Shown here: piece by piece, positions 19,394-28,132 of the stretch
Numbering within the stretch: the first letter of the stretch is position 1
How the letters are laid out: each line of letters begins with the position of its first letter
Assembly (NCBI GenBank): GCA_043804925.1
Contig: JAZDIP010000008.1
Location: 1 to 64,000 of the forward strand
Length of the DNA stretch: 64,000 nt
Reading direction: 5' to 3'
Origin: ChocPot-Mid sp043804925
GTDB lineage: Bacteria; Bacteroidota; Ignavibacteria; Kapaibacteriales; UBA2268
Made by a program: the position numbers and the translations under genes
The notes under the pieces: generated by a model
The model's database searches: none
The model's input: only the letters and a program-made list of their open reading frames with translations
Told to the model about the DNA's origin: nothing

Positions 19394-20560
19394 CTAATTC
19401 GTAATTGGCTTCAGTTGCCTTCGCACAGTCAACGCAATCTTATAAAGACCGGTAACAACCAAAGCTCCCAAACCGAAAATACCTAATGTAATTAAAAATT
19501 CTGTTATTGTCGGGAAATAAGATACAACATGACCTAATGGAGTTGGTGTCAAACCCGCTACTATCATACCCAAACCTTTGTCAAGCCAAATCGAAAGGAA
19601 TACAAATATACTTGCCCAAAGCAACATACCTTCGTTTTTCCTCCATTTCGGTACTATAAGCAATAGTATTGAGCCAATTGCTAAAACTGTTGATGTCCAC
19701 ATGAATGGTACTAATGTATAATTACCCTCAAGCCCGAAATACAAGAATTGGAAATGTGCTGTGTGGTGATGCATACCGCTGTAATATGCTGTAAATATTT
19801 CCAATGATAGGAAAAATACATTCAACAGCATTGCATAAGTAGCTATTATTGCTAACTTTTGTAATGGCTCTTTACCAACATGGAAGTTTGATATTTTCCT
19901 GAGTAATAAGCAAAGAACAATAAGCAATGCAGGACCTGCGGAAAATGCCGTTGCTAAAAATCGCGGTGCCATAATCGCCGACATCCAGAAAGGACGTGCC
20001 GCTAAACCTGAATATAAGAAAGCTGTTACTGTGTGAATGCTGACAGCCCATGGTATTGAGAGAATTATTATAGGTTTAATCCACTTTGGCGGATGCATTC
20101 CATTCTTCTCCGATTTTAACGCAACATGACTGATAAGGATATTCAAAATCATATAGCCAAACAATGAAACTGTATCCCAAAACATAGGTGAATTTGGTGT
20201 CGGATGCAAAAATACATTCAATATTCTTAGTGGCTGACCCATATCTGCAAATATGAATGTCATACACATCAGTACTGCACCAATTGCAAGAAATTCACCT
20301 AAGATTGTAATCTTTCCGAATTCTTTGTAGTTATGAAGGTAATATGGCAAGACAACCATTACTGCAGAAGCGGCGACACCGACAAAGAATGTGAACTGGG
20401 CAATATAAATCCCCCATGTTACATCACGGCTCATGTCGGTTACCTGCAAACCTTCCTGAAACTGATATATGAAAGCAAGGGTTCCGGTGCCTACCAAAGC
20501 ACACAGAAATATCACCCAAGCCCAATACTTTTTCGAACCAATAAATACTTTTTCAAGCAT
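19394..20560 (-). CDS. dsrP: DsrP, NrfD/PsrC-type quinone-reactive membrane subunit
   Basis: A 388-residue integral membrane protein with about ten hydrophobic segments, of the NrfD/PsrC/HybB family. In DsrMKJOP it is the second membrane subunit and is thought to exchange electrons with menaquinone. Visible segments include WVIFLCALVGTGTLAFIYQF and FFVGVAASAVMVVLPYYL, and a final segment at the C-terminus. The start has AGGAATAAATT just before the ATG. It follows dsrO but with an unusually long gap of about 250 bases filled with repeats, so expression may depend on read-through. Assignment as DsrP rather than another NrfD rests on position after dsrMKJO. Confidence 0.88.
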   Translation of the reverse strand: MLEKVFIGSKKYWAWVIFLCALVGTGTLAFIYQFQEGLQVTDMSRDVTWGIYIAQFTFFVGVAASAVMVVLPYYLHNYKEFGKITILGEFLAIGAVLMCMTFIFADMGQPLRILNVFLHPTPNSPMFWDTVSLFGYMILNILISHVALKSEKNGMHPPKWIKPIIILSIPWAVSIHTVTAFLYSGLAARPFWMSAIMAPRFLATAFSAGPALLIVLCLLLRKISNFHVGKEPLQKLAIIATYAMLLNVFFLSLEIFTAYYSGMHHHTAHFQFLYFGLEGNYTLVPFMWTSTVLAIGSILLLIVPKWRKNEGMLLWASIFVFLSIWLDKGLGMIVAGLTPTPLGHVVSYFPTITEFLITLGIFGLGALVVTGLYKIALTVRRQLKPITN

Positions 20561-20619
20561 AATTTATTCCTCACAAATTTTAAATTTTAATTCTAATTTC
20601 TATTTTCAAAACCAAAATC

Positions 20620-20775
20620 TGTATTACACTGAGTTCCACAGAGGAATCACAGAGTTCCACAGAGTTTCAAAGATACAATTCAATATCCATTCTTCACTTT
20701 ACATTCTACATTTTTCCTTTCTCCCTTTTCCCTTCTCCTTCACTTCATCCTTCGACAAGCTCAGAATGACAACGA
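20620..20775. repeat. Cluster of dispersed repeats between dsrO and dsrP
   Basis: Three repeat types lie side by side: CACAGAG/TTCCACAGAG units (20629-20671, reverse of the CTCTGTG family); a polypyrimidine tract of TTTCTCCC/TTTTCCCTTC type (about 20707-20743); and a CCTTCGACAAGCTCAGAATGA unit (20750-20770). The last unit recurs almost exactly inside the 3' end of dsrM. No gene or clear promoter is visible. Confidence 0.75.
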
Positions 20776-20809
20776 TTACTTTTAAACTTTCTACTTTCAA
20801 ACTTTAAAA

Positions 20810-21574
20810 CTAAATTATATAATAAATCTCCGGTTGTGTACCCAACTCAGGTTTACGTCTTATTGAATATGTATTCTTAAGAACCTGACGTATTTCGGAT
20901 TTTCTGTTATTCAAATCACCGAACATAATCTCACTGTCACAGCAAGCTTCAACACAGTAAGGAAGTTTACCTTTAACGATTCTTTCGTCGCAGAAAGTAC
21001 ATTTTTCAACGACACCTTTCATTCTTGTCGGAAATTCCGATGTCGTTTCCTTCAATTCCTGTCGCGGGTCTTTCCAGTTGAAACTTCGCGAGCCGTAAGG
21101 ACATGCAGCCATGCAATATCTACAGCCAATGCATCTGTGCCAATCCATCATAACGATTCCGTCTTCTTCCCGCTTCCAAGTTGCCTTAGTCGGACAAACG
21201 CTTACGCAAGGTGGATTATCACAATGGTTGCAAAGCAACAATACCGGATGATTCACAACCTTTGCAGGAAGATGATAATTATCCTGTTCCAAAAATGCAT
21301 GGTGGAACTTTTCTTTCCATATCCACTTAACTTCATTCTTCTGATTGTTGATATTTGGAACATTATGAGCTTTATGGCAGGCATTGATACATTTATCCAT
21401 GACCTGAGGATTATCCATGAACTTCTTCAAATTTATTATCATGGCAAATCTTTTAACTCCCGGTTTTGGTTCTCCGTGCTCACCTGCCAAAATATCATAT
21501 GTCGGTTTACCTGCAATTCCAAAAGCTGCGGCAGCACCTGCCAATGTCAAAAATTTTCTTCTGTTTATTTTCAT
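20810..21574 (-). CDS. dsrO: DsrO, periplasmic iron-sulfur subunit of DsrMKJOP
   Basis: A 254-residue ferredoxin-like protein with a Tat signal (NRRKFLTLAGAAAAFGIAG), so it is exported folded. Four cysteine clusters follow in order: CINACHKAHNVP, CNHCDNPPCVSVCP, CIGCRYCMAACP and CTFCDE...YCVEAC, as in DsrO/HybA-type electron-transfer subunits that pair with NrfD proteins. A strong ribosome site (GAGGAGGT) precedes the ATG. It lies three bases after dsrJ. Known role: passing electrons between the periplasmic cytochrome DsrJ and DsrP. Confidence 0.93.
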   Translation of the reverse strand: MKINRRKFLTLAGAAAAFGIAGKPTYDILAGEHGEPKPGVKRFAMIINLKKFMDNPQVMDKCINACHKAHNVPNINNQKNEVKWIWKEKFHHAFLEQDNYHLPAKVVNHPVLLLCNHCDNPPCVSVCPTKATWKREEDGIVMMDWHRCIGCRYCMAACPYGSRSFNWKDPRQELKETTSEFPTRMKGVVEKCTFCDERIVKGKLPYCVEACCDSEIMFGDLNNRKSEIRQVLKNTYSIRRKPELGTQPEIYYII

Positions 21575-21576
21575 AG

Positions 21577-22047
21577 CTATTTTACCTCCTCGTTTGGAAC
21601 AACATCTTTGGCTGATTCATCCTTAGACGGGCTCTGGATGACTTCTTTTGCCGGGACATATTTATCAAGATGACAGTCCCAGCAATAAGGCACAACATCC
21701 ATAAAGTTATGACATTGGTCGCAGAACTCTTCCCGGTTGTCATGGCAACGCAAACATGTTTTTGTCAAACTCATTTCAGCTTGTTTACCATCTATCATGA
21801 AAGGTTTGCCATCCTTTGTCAAATATCTGATGTCTTGTCTTACTACCATATCTCTCCATTGATTCAGCATATCCATGTGGTACGAATTCATATAATCCTT
21901 ATCCGCGACACATTCTTTATAATTTTCAGGATATTTCAAATCAGGAACTTTGGCTTCGTCGGGACTTAACCAATTAGTCCAAATCGGTGAAGAAAAGACA
22001 AGAACAAATACTATAATACCGATTAATATTTTTCCAAAATCGTACAT
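21577..22047 (-). CDS. dsrJ: DsrJ, membrane-anchored triheme cytochrome c
   Basis: A 156-residue protein with an uncleaved N-terminal membrane anchor (KILIGIIVFVLVFSSPIW) and three c-type heme sites close together (CLRCH, CDQCH, CWDCH, residues ~95-130), the defining feature of DsrJ. In the known complex one heme has unusual His/Cys ligation and the protein faces the periplasm. It begins directly after the dsrK stop, so translation is likely coupled. The C-terminal ~25 residues are a charged, low-complexity extension. Confidence 0.93.
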   Translation of the reverse strand: MYDFGKILIGIIVFVLVFSSPIWTNWLSPDEAKVPDLKYPENYKECVADKDYMNSYHMDMLNQWRDMVVRQDIRYLTKDGKPFMIDGKQAEMSLTKTCLRCHDNREEFCDQCHNFMDVVPYCWDCHLDKYVPAKEVIQSPSKDESAKDVVPNEEVK

Positions 22048-23691
22048 TTATTTACCCTCCTTTCCATTGTCATCTTGAATTTCCGGCTCAGATTTTATTA
22101 AAGGCTGCATTCTAAAATCGGTTTCTCTTTCTTTCTCACCTTCCATAATCAATGCATTTCCAACCATCTCATGTACACCTCCGACTTCAACCCCCGGAGC
22201 CCAGTATTCAACTACACCCGGCAAGGTCGCTTTATCAATTGCACACATACACAGAAGTATATTTACACCATTTGTATCGCGTACATATTTAACAGCGTTT
22301 CCTCTTGGCATACCGCCTCTCATTCTCATTTCAAGATTTTCTTCGGTTCCAAGACCTGCTCCACTTCCACAACAGAAAGTTTGTTCTTTTATACAGCTGT
22401 CCGGCATCTCAGAGAATTTATTCATAACATTTTTTATAATATATCGCGGCTCTTCGATTAATCCCATACCTCTTGCAGGATTGCATGAATCATGAAATGT
22501 TGCATGCCAGTGGTTGTTTCTGCATGGGTCGAGTTTCAGCTTATTATTCTTAATCAAATCTGCTGTAAATTCAGAAATATGAACCATCTTTGCCGATTTG
22601 GCATTTTCGAATACTGTCCCTGTTATTGGTGATTTCGGAACTTCGAGGAAATCCGGTGGACCACTTAAAGTGTTCATGTATTGATGTACAACTCTCCACA
22701 TGTGTCCACATTCACCACCGAGAATCCATTTAACTCCGAGCCGCTTTGCTTCGGCATAGAACTTTGCATTTAATGCTCTCATAAGTTCGTGAGAAACAAA
22801 TGAGCCGAAGTTACCACCTTCTGAAGCATATGTACTCCAAGTGTAATCCAATTTCAGTTCATGAAAAAGAGCAAGATAACCCAGCAGAGTGAAATAGTGC
22901 GGTTCTCCGAAATAATCTGCAGAAGGAGTTATAAATAAAATTTCTGCTCCCTTTTTGTTAATCGGCAAATCAACACGTATCCCTGTAATATCTTCAAGGT
23001 CATCGCGTGCAAATTCCAAACTATCTACAAAGCCATGAGGTTGAATTCCAAGGTGATTGCCTGTCCTGTGGCAATTTGCAACGGGAGTCATAACCCAGTC
23101 AATATTGACACCAATCAGGTTCATCAACTCTCTGGCAAGGAATGTTATTTCAGCAGTGTCAATTCCGTAAGGACAAAATACCGAGCATCTTCGGCACTGA
23201 GTACATTGATAAAAATAATAGAACCATTGTTTCAGCACATCGAATGTAAGCTCTTGTGCTCCAACCATTTTCCCCATTATTTTCCCGGCTTTTGAAAACT
23301 CTTTTCTGTAAACAGAACGAAGTAGTTCTGCACGCAATACAGGCATGTTTTTTGGGTCTCCGCTTCCAATAAAGAAATGGCATTTATCAGCACAGGCACC
23401 ACACCTTACACAAATATCCATGAAAAGCTGCAGGGAACGGAATTTTTTAATTCGTACTCTTAAACCTTCGAGAATGATTTCCTGCCAATTTTCAGGCAAT
23501 TTCCAATTATCTTCATATGGCTGCCATTTTCTTGGATTTGCTTGTTCAACGTATTTAATACTATCGGGAACTGCGGCAGCATTATAACAACCGCGTTTCG
23601 AAAAATCAACAGTTGTATCCATCCAATCTTTTGCAGGAGGATTAAAATTAATTGTGTTGAACAATTCATCCGGTTTTTGTTTGAGTGACAT
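22048..23691 (-). CDS. dsrK: DsrK, HdrD-like catalytic iron-sulfur subunit
   Basis: A 547-residue cytoplasmic protein. Two [4Fe-4S] motifs (CVRCGACADKC and CTQCRRCSVFCP) lie in the N-terminal half. The CCG-type non-cubane cluster domain is in the C-terminal half (GECGH, FHDSCNPARG, FCCGSGAGLG). DsrK is the subunit proposed to reduce the DsrC trisulfide with quinol electrons. The start ATG overlaps the dsrM stop (TAATG), indicating translational coupling. The C-terminus (IQDDNGKEGK) is nearly the same at DNA level as the dsrM end; this shared stretch also holds the ribosome site for the next gene. Confidence 0.95.
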   Translation of the reverse strand: MSLKQKPDELFNTINFNPPAKDWMDTTVDFSKRGCYNAAAVPDSIKYVEQANPRKWQPYEDNWKLPENWQEIILEGLRVRIKKFRSLQLFMDICVRCGACADKCHFFIGSGDPKNMPVLRAELLRSVYRKEFSKAGKIMGKMVGAQELTFDVLKQWFYYFYQCTQCRRCSVFCPYGIDTAEITFLARELMNLIGVNIDWVMTPVANCHRTGNHLGIQPHGFVDSLEFARDDLEDITGIRVDLPINKKGAEILFITPSADYFGEPHYFTLLGYLALFHELKLDYTWSTYASEGGNFGSFVSHELMRALNAKFYAEAKRLGVKWILGGECGHMWRVVHQYMNTLSGPPDFLEVPKSPITGTVFENAKSAKMVHISEFTADLIKNNKLKLDPCRNNHWHATFHDSCNPARGMGLIEEPRYIIKNVMNKFSEMPDSCIKEQTFCCGSGAGLGTEENLEMRMRGGMPRGNAVKYVRDTNGVNILLCMCAIDKATLPGVVEYWAPGVEVGGVHEMVGNALIMEGEKERETDFRMQPLIKSEPEIQDDNGKEGK

Positions 23692-24746
23692 TATTTACCC
23701 TCCTTTTCTGTGTCATCCTGAGCTTGTCGAAGGACTGGTTCCTTATCTAATGGAAGTCCTGCTCCTTTCATTACTTCCCTGAATTCGTCTTCATATTGCT
23801 CGTAAGTATGTCTGTGAAGCTTGAAGTATTCCTTATCATCTTTCCAGGGATTTTCATGAATTTTCATTCTGTTATTATTAGCTAAATTTCTTGTAGGACT
23901 CAAAAATATTCCCCCCATATGCATTAGTTTACTCATAGGGAAATAAATCAATAATGCATTGACAAGGAAGAAGTGTATATAGAACCATGAACTGATTGTA
24001 TCAGATGGTGTTATGGGATTGAAAGTCAAAATCCCAACAGCTACTTCCTTGATTGCAACCAAATCGGTTTTAATAAAGTATCTCATTATTATTCCGGTAG
24101 TTGCTATACCAATCAATAAAAGCAATGGGAAATAATCTGATGCAAGGGATATATATTTAATCTTTGCATCAAATAACCTTCTAAGAAACAGGTAAGTTAA
24201 AGCTACAAGCAATCCCACCCCAGTCATATAAACGATTGGTACTCCGACCTGAAAGAAACCATCAAATATTTCGAGATATTTCACAAAAAATGGAATTGGG
24301 TCGGTGAAAAATCTGAAATGCCTGAGAAAGACAAGAAGAAAAGACCAATGAAAAAGCAGTCCAAACGCCCAAAGCCATTTTGTTTCACCATAGGCAAGCT
24401 TTGTACCTTCTTTCAGTTCTACCTTCGTATTTCTAAACAAGGAGCGGAAGAACAAAACCTCAAGAGCCATCCTGCCGATAACACCATGAGTTGAGCTTGG
24501 ATTATCCAATTTGTTTTGTTTAATCCATGGCAGTGATTTTTCCTGTCCGCAAGTTGTCGTGATACGGTATGGAACAGGTGATTTTGCCCATTTCATAACA
24601 CGGACAATTACCCCTACAATAAAAACTGCGATAGCAATGTATGGCAGAGCCACTGTAAATACCGGATGTAATCCGGGTACAGCCGCACCTACAATAGCAA
24701 GAACTATCAATACAGTTATTGCAATTATTGAAAACAATAAGCCCAT
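23691..24746 (-). CDS. dsrM: DsrM, NarI-like cytochrome b subunit
   Basis: A 351-residue membrane protein with about six hydrophobic segments, two in the N-terminal part and the rest a NarI-type di-heme b domain (for example LLFHWSFLLVFLRHFRFF and HFFLVNALLIYFPMSKLMHM carry likely heme-ligand histidines). It takes electrons from menaquinol for DsrK. It is the first gene of the dsrMKJOP operon. The last ~15 residues (LRQAQDDTEKEGK) are encoded by a copy of a dispersed CTTCGACAAGCTCAGGATGACA-type repeat, so this tail is probably a repeat-derived extension. Confidence 0.93.
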   Translation of the reverse strand: MGLLFSIIAITVLIVLAIVGAAVPGLHPVFTVALPYIAIAVFIVGVIVRVMKWAKSPVPYRITTTCGQEKSLPWIKQNKLDNPSSTHGVIGRMALEVLFFRSLFRNTKVELKEGTKLAYGETKWLWAFGLLFHWSFLLVFLRHFRFFTDPIPFFVKYLEIFDGFFQVGVPIVYMTGVGLLVALTYLFLRRLFDAKIKYISLASDYFPLLLLIGIATTGIIMRYFIKTDLVAIKEVAVGILTFNPITPSDTISSWFYIHFFLVNALLIYFPMSKLMHMGGIFLSPTRNLANNNRMKIHENPWKDDKEYFKLHRHTYEQYEDEFREVMKGAGLPLDKEPVLRQAQDDTEKEGK

Positions 24747-24811
24747 TTACTATTACCTTTAAATTTGTTTTTATTAAATCTATCTTTTTATAAAAATTCC
24801 ATTTTAATATT

Positions 24812-24955
24812 CAACTCCTTCGGAGTTGCAAGGAAAAGGGAATTACCTTTTTTTTACAAACATTCAATCGCTCTGCGATTGTTCTTTTCTATAAACTATC
24901 TTCTACAATTCTCTGTGAACCTCTGTGTCTTCTCAGTGGATCTCTGTGTAATATT
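24812..24955. repeat. Two small hairpins and a CTCTGTG repeat upstream of dsrM
   Basis: Perfect 7-bp hairpins CAACTCC-TTC-GGAGTTG (24812-24828) and CAATCGC-TCT-GCGATTG (24865-24881) are followed by CTCTGTG-unit repeats (24911-24950). They fill most of the 303 bases between dsrM and the RsbRD-type gene. This region must also hold the dsrM promoter if dsrM is not co-transcribed with that gene; none is obvious. Confidence 0.65.
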
Positions 24956-25049
24956 CCGAAACACAGAAAGACCGAATGACAGAATAGCCAAGAACAAAAG
25001 AACAAAAGAAATATTACACTAATGAACAAAAGAACTCTCAACTCTAAAC

Positions 25050-25562
25050 TCAAAACTCTAAACTATATTTCTCCGAAAGCCGGTCAACCATTCTTTGATT
25101 TCTTTTTCTAACTTCATTTATCTTAATTTCTGATAACTTAAGCTTCATTTCCAGGTATTTCTCAAAAGCGATACCGTTTGCTATTTCAATATTCTTTTCA
25201 AAGGTGAAATATGAATCAATAAAACTTTTTTTTGTCATCATCGCTTGAGTTTCATCAACGACTATATTTTTTAGAAGATTAATAAATCCAACAGCTTCCG
25301 AAGGAGAAAAATCCTGAACTGCCCGCAATTTAATTATGCTTTCAATAGATAAATTCAGGATTGCATTATCCATCTTTCCTGTAAGTTCGTCATAGATTTT
25401 TGGTAATTCCTGATTAAGTGTAAAGCCGATTGGATTACCAAATTGGTTCTTATTTACCGACAAGAATTTACCTGCTCCTTCGGGATAAGTATCAATTATT
25501 GCTTGTTGCCATTTGGCAATCAGTGCGTTTCTGTTTTCCTGTAAGTAATTGATTATCTCCAT
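25050..25562 (-). CDS. RsbRD N-terminal-domain-like protein
   Basis: A 170-residue all-helical soluble protein opening with NYLQENRNALIAKWQQAIIDTYP, the pattern of the RsbT co-antagonist RsbRD N-terminal domain (a helical sensor domain). No STAS domain follows, so it is the sensor part alone. It lies upstream of dsrM on the same strand. Stand-alone genes of this type next to dsrM are, as far as I recall, also seen in other sulfate reducers, which would suggest a role with the Dsr complex or its control. Function is unproven. Confidence 0.65.
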   Translation of the reverse strand: MEIINYLQENRNALIAKWQQAIIDTYPEGAGKFLSVNKNQFGNPIGFTLNQELPKIYDELTGKMDNAILNLSIESIIKLRAVQDFSPSEAVGFINLLKNIVVDETQAMMTKKSFIDSYFTFEKNIEIANGIAFEKYLEMKLKLSEIKINEVRKRNQRMVDRLSEKYSLEF

Positions 25563-25967
25563 TTTAGCTTTGTTAACTATTGATTATTAATTAATATAAT
25601 TAAGAATAAGAAATCATTCAAATTCAAAAGATTAAATTACAATTTTACATGAATTAATCAATGTTTTAAAAGTTTTTTTTTGTTTTTTTGTATAATAAAT
25701 GTTGACAGATTCGGATGATAATCAGTCAAGTCGGAAAATGTTTTATTCCGAATAATTATGGATATGTTAATTTTTTAGGAGAAAAAAATGAGTTTTCTAA
25801 GGTATAGTAATCAAATATGGATACAATATAGAAACAAGAACTGATGCATATCGTCTTGGTGGATTTTAAAAACCATCGGAAGTAATAGATTTTATAATAC
25901 CTTAATAATCAACTTAACTAAAATCAAGTGAGATTCCCGAAAGTTTCGAATATTCGGGATTTAATTT
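25563..25967. other. Intergenic stretch with a possible gene remnant
   Basis: An 18-codon frame at 25788-25844 on the plus strand starts with ATG after a very good ribosome site (AGGAGA at 25777). A second frame shortly after (about 25830-25900) reads TDAYRLGGF, stop, KPSEVIDFIIP. Together they look like a decayed small gene or fragment, but the family is not recognisable. The rest is AT-rich, with a T9 run at 25673-25681. A hairpin (TCCCGAA/TTCGGGA, 25935-25959) followed by TTTAATTTTT closes the stretch and may terminate transcription from the left. Confidence 0.3.
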
Positions 25968-26879
25968 TTAAAACTTCGTCTGCCAGGTTACATTCAAGGC
26001 AGCCGAGAAATTATTGCCTAACTGATACCCGTTGTAGTACTGATAAAAAGGATAATCAAACAAAACCGCAAAATTGAACTGTCCGAGCGTATAATTAATT
26101 TGTGGTGAAAGATGGAAAAACATTCCCCCTGAATCTTCATGTATTTTTCCGTTTATCTTGTCTTTTAACCTCAATTCGTTTCTTAGTTCTAAAATTCCTG
26201 TTAAAGACTTTGTTATACCCCGTGTAAAATACAGAGAAGTATTGAAAGAAGGTCCGTATTGATAATCATTTTGATTAACAAAATTGTATTCTGAACGATT
26301 AATTAAGAATATATGCATATCTTGTTTTTTAAATCCCTTGTGAAGAAATGCCTGAAAAATTAAACCGTAAGCACCCGTAGAAGCTCTGACGTGCTGAGGT
26401 ATATTTTCTTTTTTTAACTCGAGCGGGAGTTTTGTTCCTGCTCCAAAAGTAAATTCAATTTCATTGACTATACTATTAAAAACATTATATTTTGCATATA
26501 AAGTTGTATGGGACAAACCTGAGCCGGTTGCATCGTTTGTTTCAAAATCTTGTAATTTTTTTGGGAAATATCCAAGTTCAGCTTCAATAGTAATGTCTTG
26601 AGTCAATCCGTAGCCAAGTAATAATGCAGAAAATTGTGTTTCGTAATGGTCTACGATGTCTTTTTCAGCCCTGTTGTCTCCCCTGTAAAATTTATCGCCG
26701 TAAGCATAGCTGTAAAACAAGCTTGCCCTGAAATAATCGGTTCTGAGTAAACCGACATTTGCAGTTCCGCCGATTGGAGTTAAACCTCCGACAGCAGCTC
26801 CACCGAGACAACCGCACTGTGAAATCGCATTTTCGTTTGCGACAAGATAGATTAAAATCAGTATTATTACTCTTCTCAT
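25968..26879 (-). CDS. Predicted outer-membrane beta-barrel protein
   Basis: A 303-residue protein with a signal peptide (RRVIILILIYLVANENAISQ) followed by a Cys-Gly-rich start (CGCLGGAAVGGLTPIGG). The remainder is alternating strands with aromatic ends (for example ASLFYSYAYGDKFY and QFNFAVLFDYPFYQY) closing in TWQTKF, typical of an outer-membrane porin-like or transporter barrel of about 12-14 strands. The family is not identified. It is divergent from the DUF3078 gene, with 189 bases between them. Confidence 0.7.
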   Translation of the reverse strand: MRRVIILILIYLVANENAISQCGCLGGAAVGGLTPIGGTANVGLLRTDYFRASLFYSYAYGDKFYRGDNRAEKDIVDHYETQFSALLLGYGLTQDITIEAELGYFPKKLQDFETNDATGSGLSHTTLYAKYNVFNSIVNEIEFTFGAGTKLPLELKKENIPQHVRASTGAYGLIFQAFLHKGFKKQDMHIFLINRSEYNFVNQNDYQYGPSFNTSLYFTRGITKSLTGILELRNELRLKDKINGKIHEDSGGMFFHLSPQINYTLGQFNFAVLFDYPFYQYYNGYQLGNNFSAALNVTWQTKF

Positions 26880-27068
26880 TTACTGCTAAATTAAATTTCA
26901 AAAATATTTTATTAAACTAATTTGGATTTATAATATTGCAATATAAAAAATAAAGTGTGATTTTGATACTTCGATATTGCTTTTCACAAAAATTTAAAAT
27001 TTTTTATTTTTAGAATAAAGGTTTATTTTAGATAAAATTCGATTAATCAATTTTATGAAAGGATTTCA

Positions 27069-27917
27069 ATGAAAAAGTTCTTTATAATTTACTTGTTGGT
27101 TTTTGGATATGCTTCATTGTTCTCACAAGAAGCGGATACATCAAAAAGCAATTGGACAAACAAAGGTATTGTCAGCTTGAATATCAGTCAGATATCATTT
27201 ACCGACTGGACTCAGGGTGGAGACAACGCAATCACTTATACATTCATGGGTGATTTTGGATTTAATTATGCAAAAGATTTATGGAGTTTCAAGAACAGCT
27301 TGAAACTTGCTTATGGACAGACAAAAATTGCAGAAACAGATTTCAAGACAAATAATAATGAGCTTTATCTCGAAAGTGTATATACAAGAGATATTGGTAT
27401 ATGGGTTGACCCTTTTATCGGTAATTTAATTCGTTCAACAATAGCTCCCGGATATGATTACAGTACATCTCCCGAGAAAACCGAAATAGCAAACTTCTTC
27501 GACCCGGGTTACATCAGCCAGAGTATTGGTGTTGGCATTAACAAGTCTGAAATGATTAAAACAAGATTAGGTTTAGCTTTTCAGGAAGTTATTGCTAATA
27601 ATCATTGGGAAAAGTACACAAATGACCCCACAACAACAGAAGAAGAAAAATTCAAGTTTGAGACAGGTATTGAATCTGTTACAGACTTCGACTGGAAATT
27701 TATGGAGAACATGAATCTAAAGAGCAAATTAAGGTTATTTTCACGTTTTGAAAGTCTCGATGTTTGGGATGTTCGCTGGGATAACGTAATTTCTGCTCAG
27801 GTAAATAAGTATATTGTTGTCAACCTTAATCTTCTGGTTATTTACGAGAAGAATCAGTCATTGAGGTCGCAGATAAAAGAAGCTTTACAGCTTGGGATAA
27901 CTTACTCATTGTTTTAG
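27069..27917 (+). CDS. DUF3078 outer-membrane protein
   Basis: A 282-residue protein with a signal peptide (KFFIIYLLVFGYASLFSQ). The body matches the DUF3078 pattern of Bacteroidota: NWTNKGIVSLNISQISFTDW, then TQGGDNA, YGQTK and strand-rich repeats to a final aromatic residue (GITYSLF). It is probably a small outer-membrane barrel; the function is unknown in the family. A clear AAGGATTTCA ribosome site precedes the ATG. Confidence 0.85.
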   Translation: MKKFFIIYLLVFGYASLFSQEADTSKSNWTNKGIVSLNISQISFTDWTQGGDNAITYTFMGDFGFNYAKDLWSFKNSLKLAYGQTKIAETDFKTNNNELYLESVYTRDIGIWVDPFIGNLIRSTIAPGYDYSTSPEKTEIANFFDPGYISQSIGVGINKSEMIKTRLGLAFQEVIANNHWEKYTNDPTTTEEEKFKFETGIESVTDFDWKFMENMNLKSKLRLFSRFESLDVWDVRWDNVISAQVNKYIVVNLNLLVIYEKNQSLRSQIKEALQLGITYSLF

Positions 27918-27938
27918 CTTAATAAGTTTAATGAGTTG

Positions 27939-28019
27939 AAGAAAGGAAAAAGGAAAAGGGAGAAGGGAAAAGGGAAAAGGGAAAAGGGAGAAGGGAAAAA
28001 GGAAAAGGGAGCGGGAAGA
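27939..28019. repeat. Polypurine tandem repeat
   Basis: About ten degenerate copies of GGGAAAA/GGGAGAA lie between the DUF3078 gene and mscS. The same repeat on the opposite strand occurs near 19355-19385 and 20707-20743, and a short piece lies inside the mutase gene (17615-17657). An open frame across it has only lysine/glycine/glutamate and is not a gene. Confidence 0.85.
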
Positions 28020-28035
28020 AAGGATATTTGCTGTC

Positions 28036-28055
28036 ATTCCTGCGAAAGCAGGAAT
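28036..28055. repeat. ATTCCTGC-GAAA-GCAGGAAT hairpin repeat
   Basis: A perfect 8-bp stem closes a GAAA tetraloop. The unit belongs to a widely dispersed bacterial intergenic repeat type (GTCATTCCTGCGAAAGCAGG). It sits directly after the polypurine array. Confidence 0.75.
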
Positions 28056-28132
28056 CTCAAAATCAGTTTCCTAAATGAGTATGAATGTTATTATTTAATA
28101 ATTTTTGATTTGAATTAATTGAAGGAAAAAAT

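Noticed and set aside
25788..25844. 18-codon frame with excellent ribosome site as a real small protein
   Set aside because: Too short to support and followed by broken frames; kept only as a possible remnant.
27936..28118. 60-codon frame of Lys/Gly/Glu
   Set aside because: It is the translation of the polypurine tandem repeat and the hairpin repeat, not a gene.
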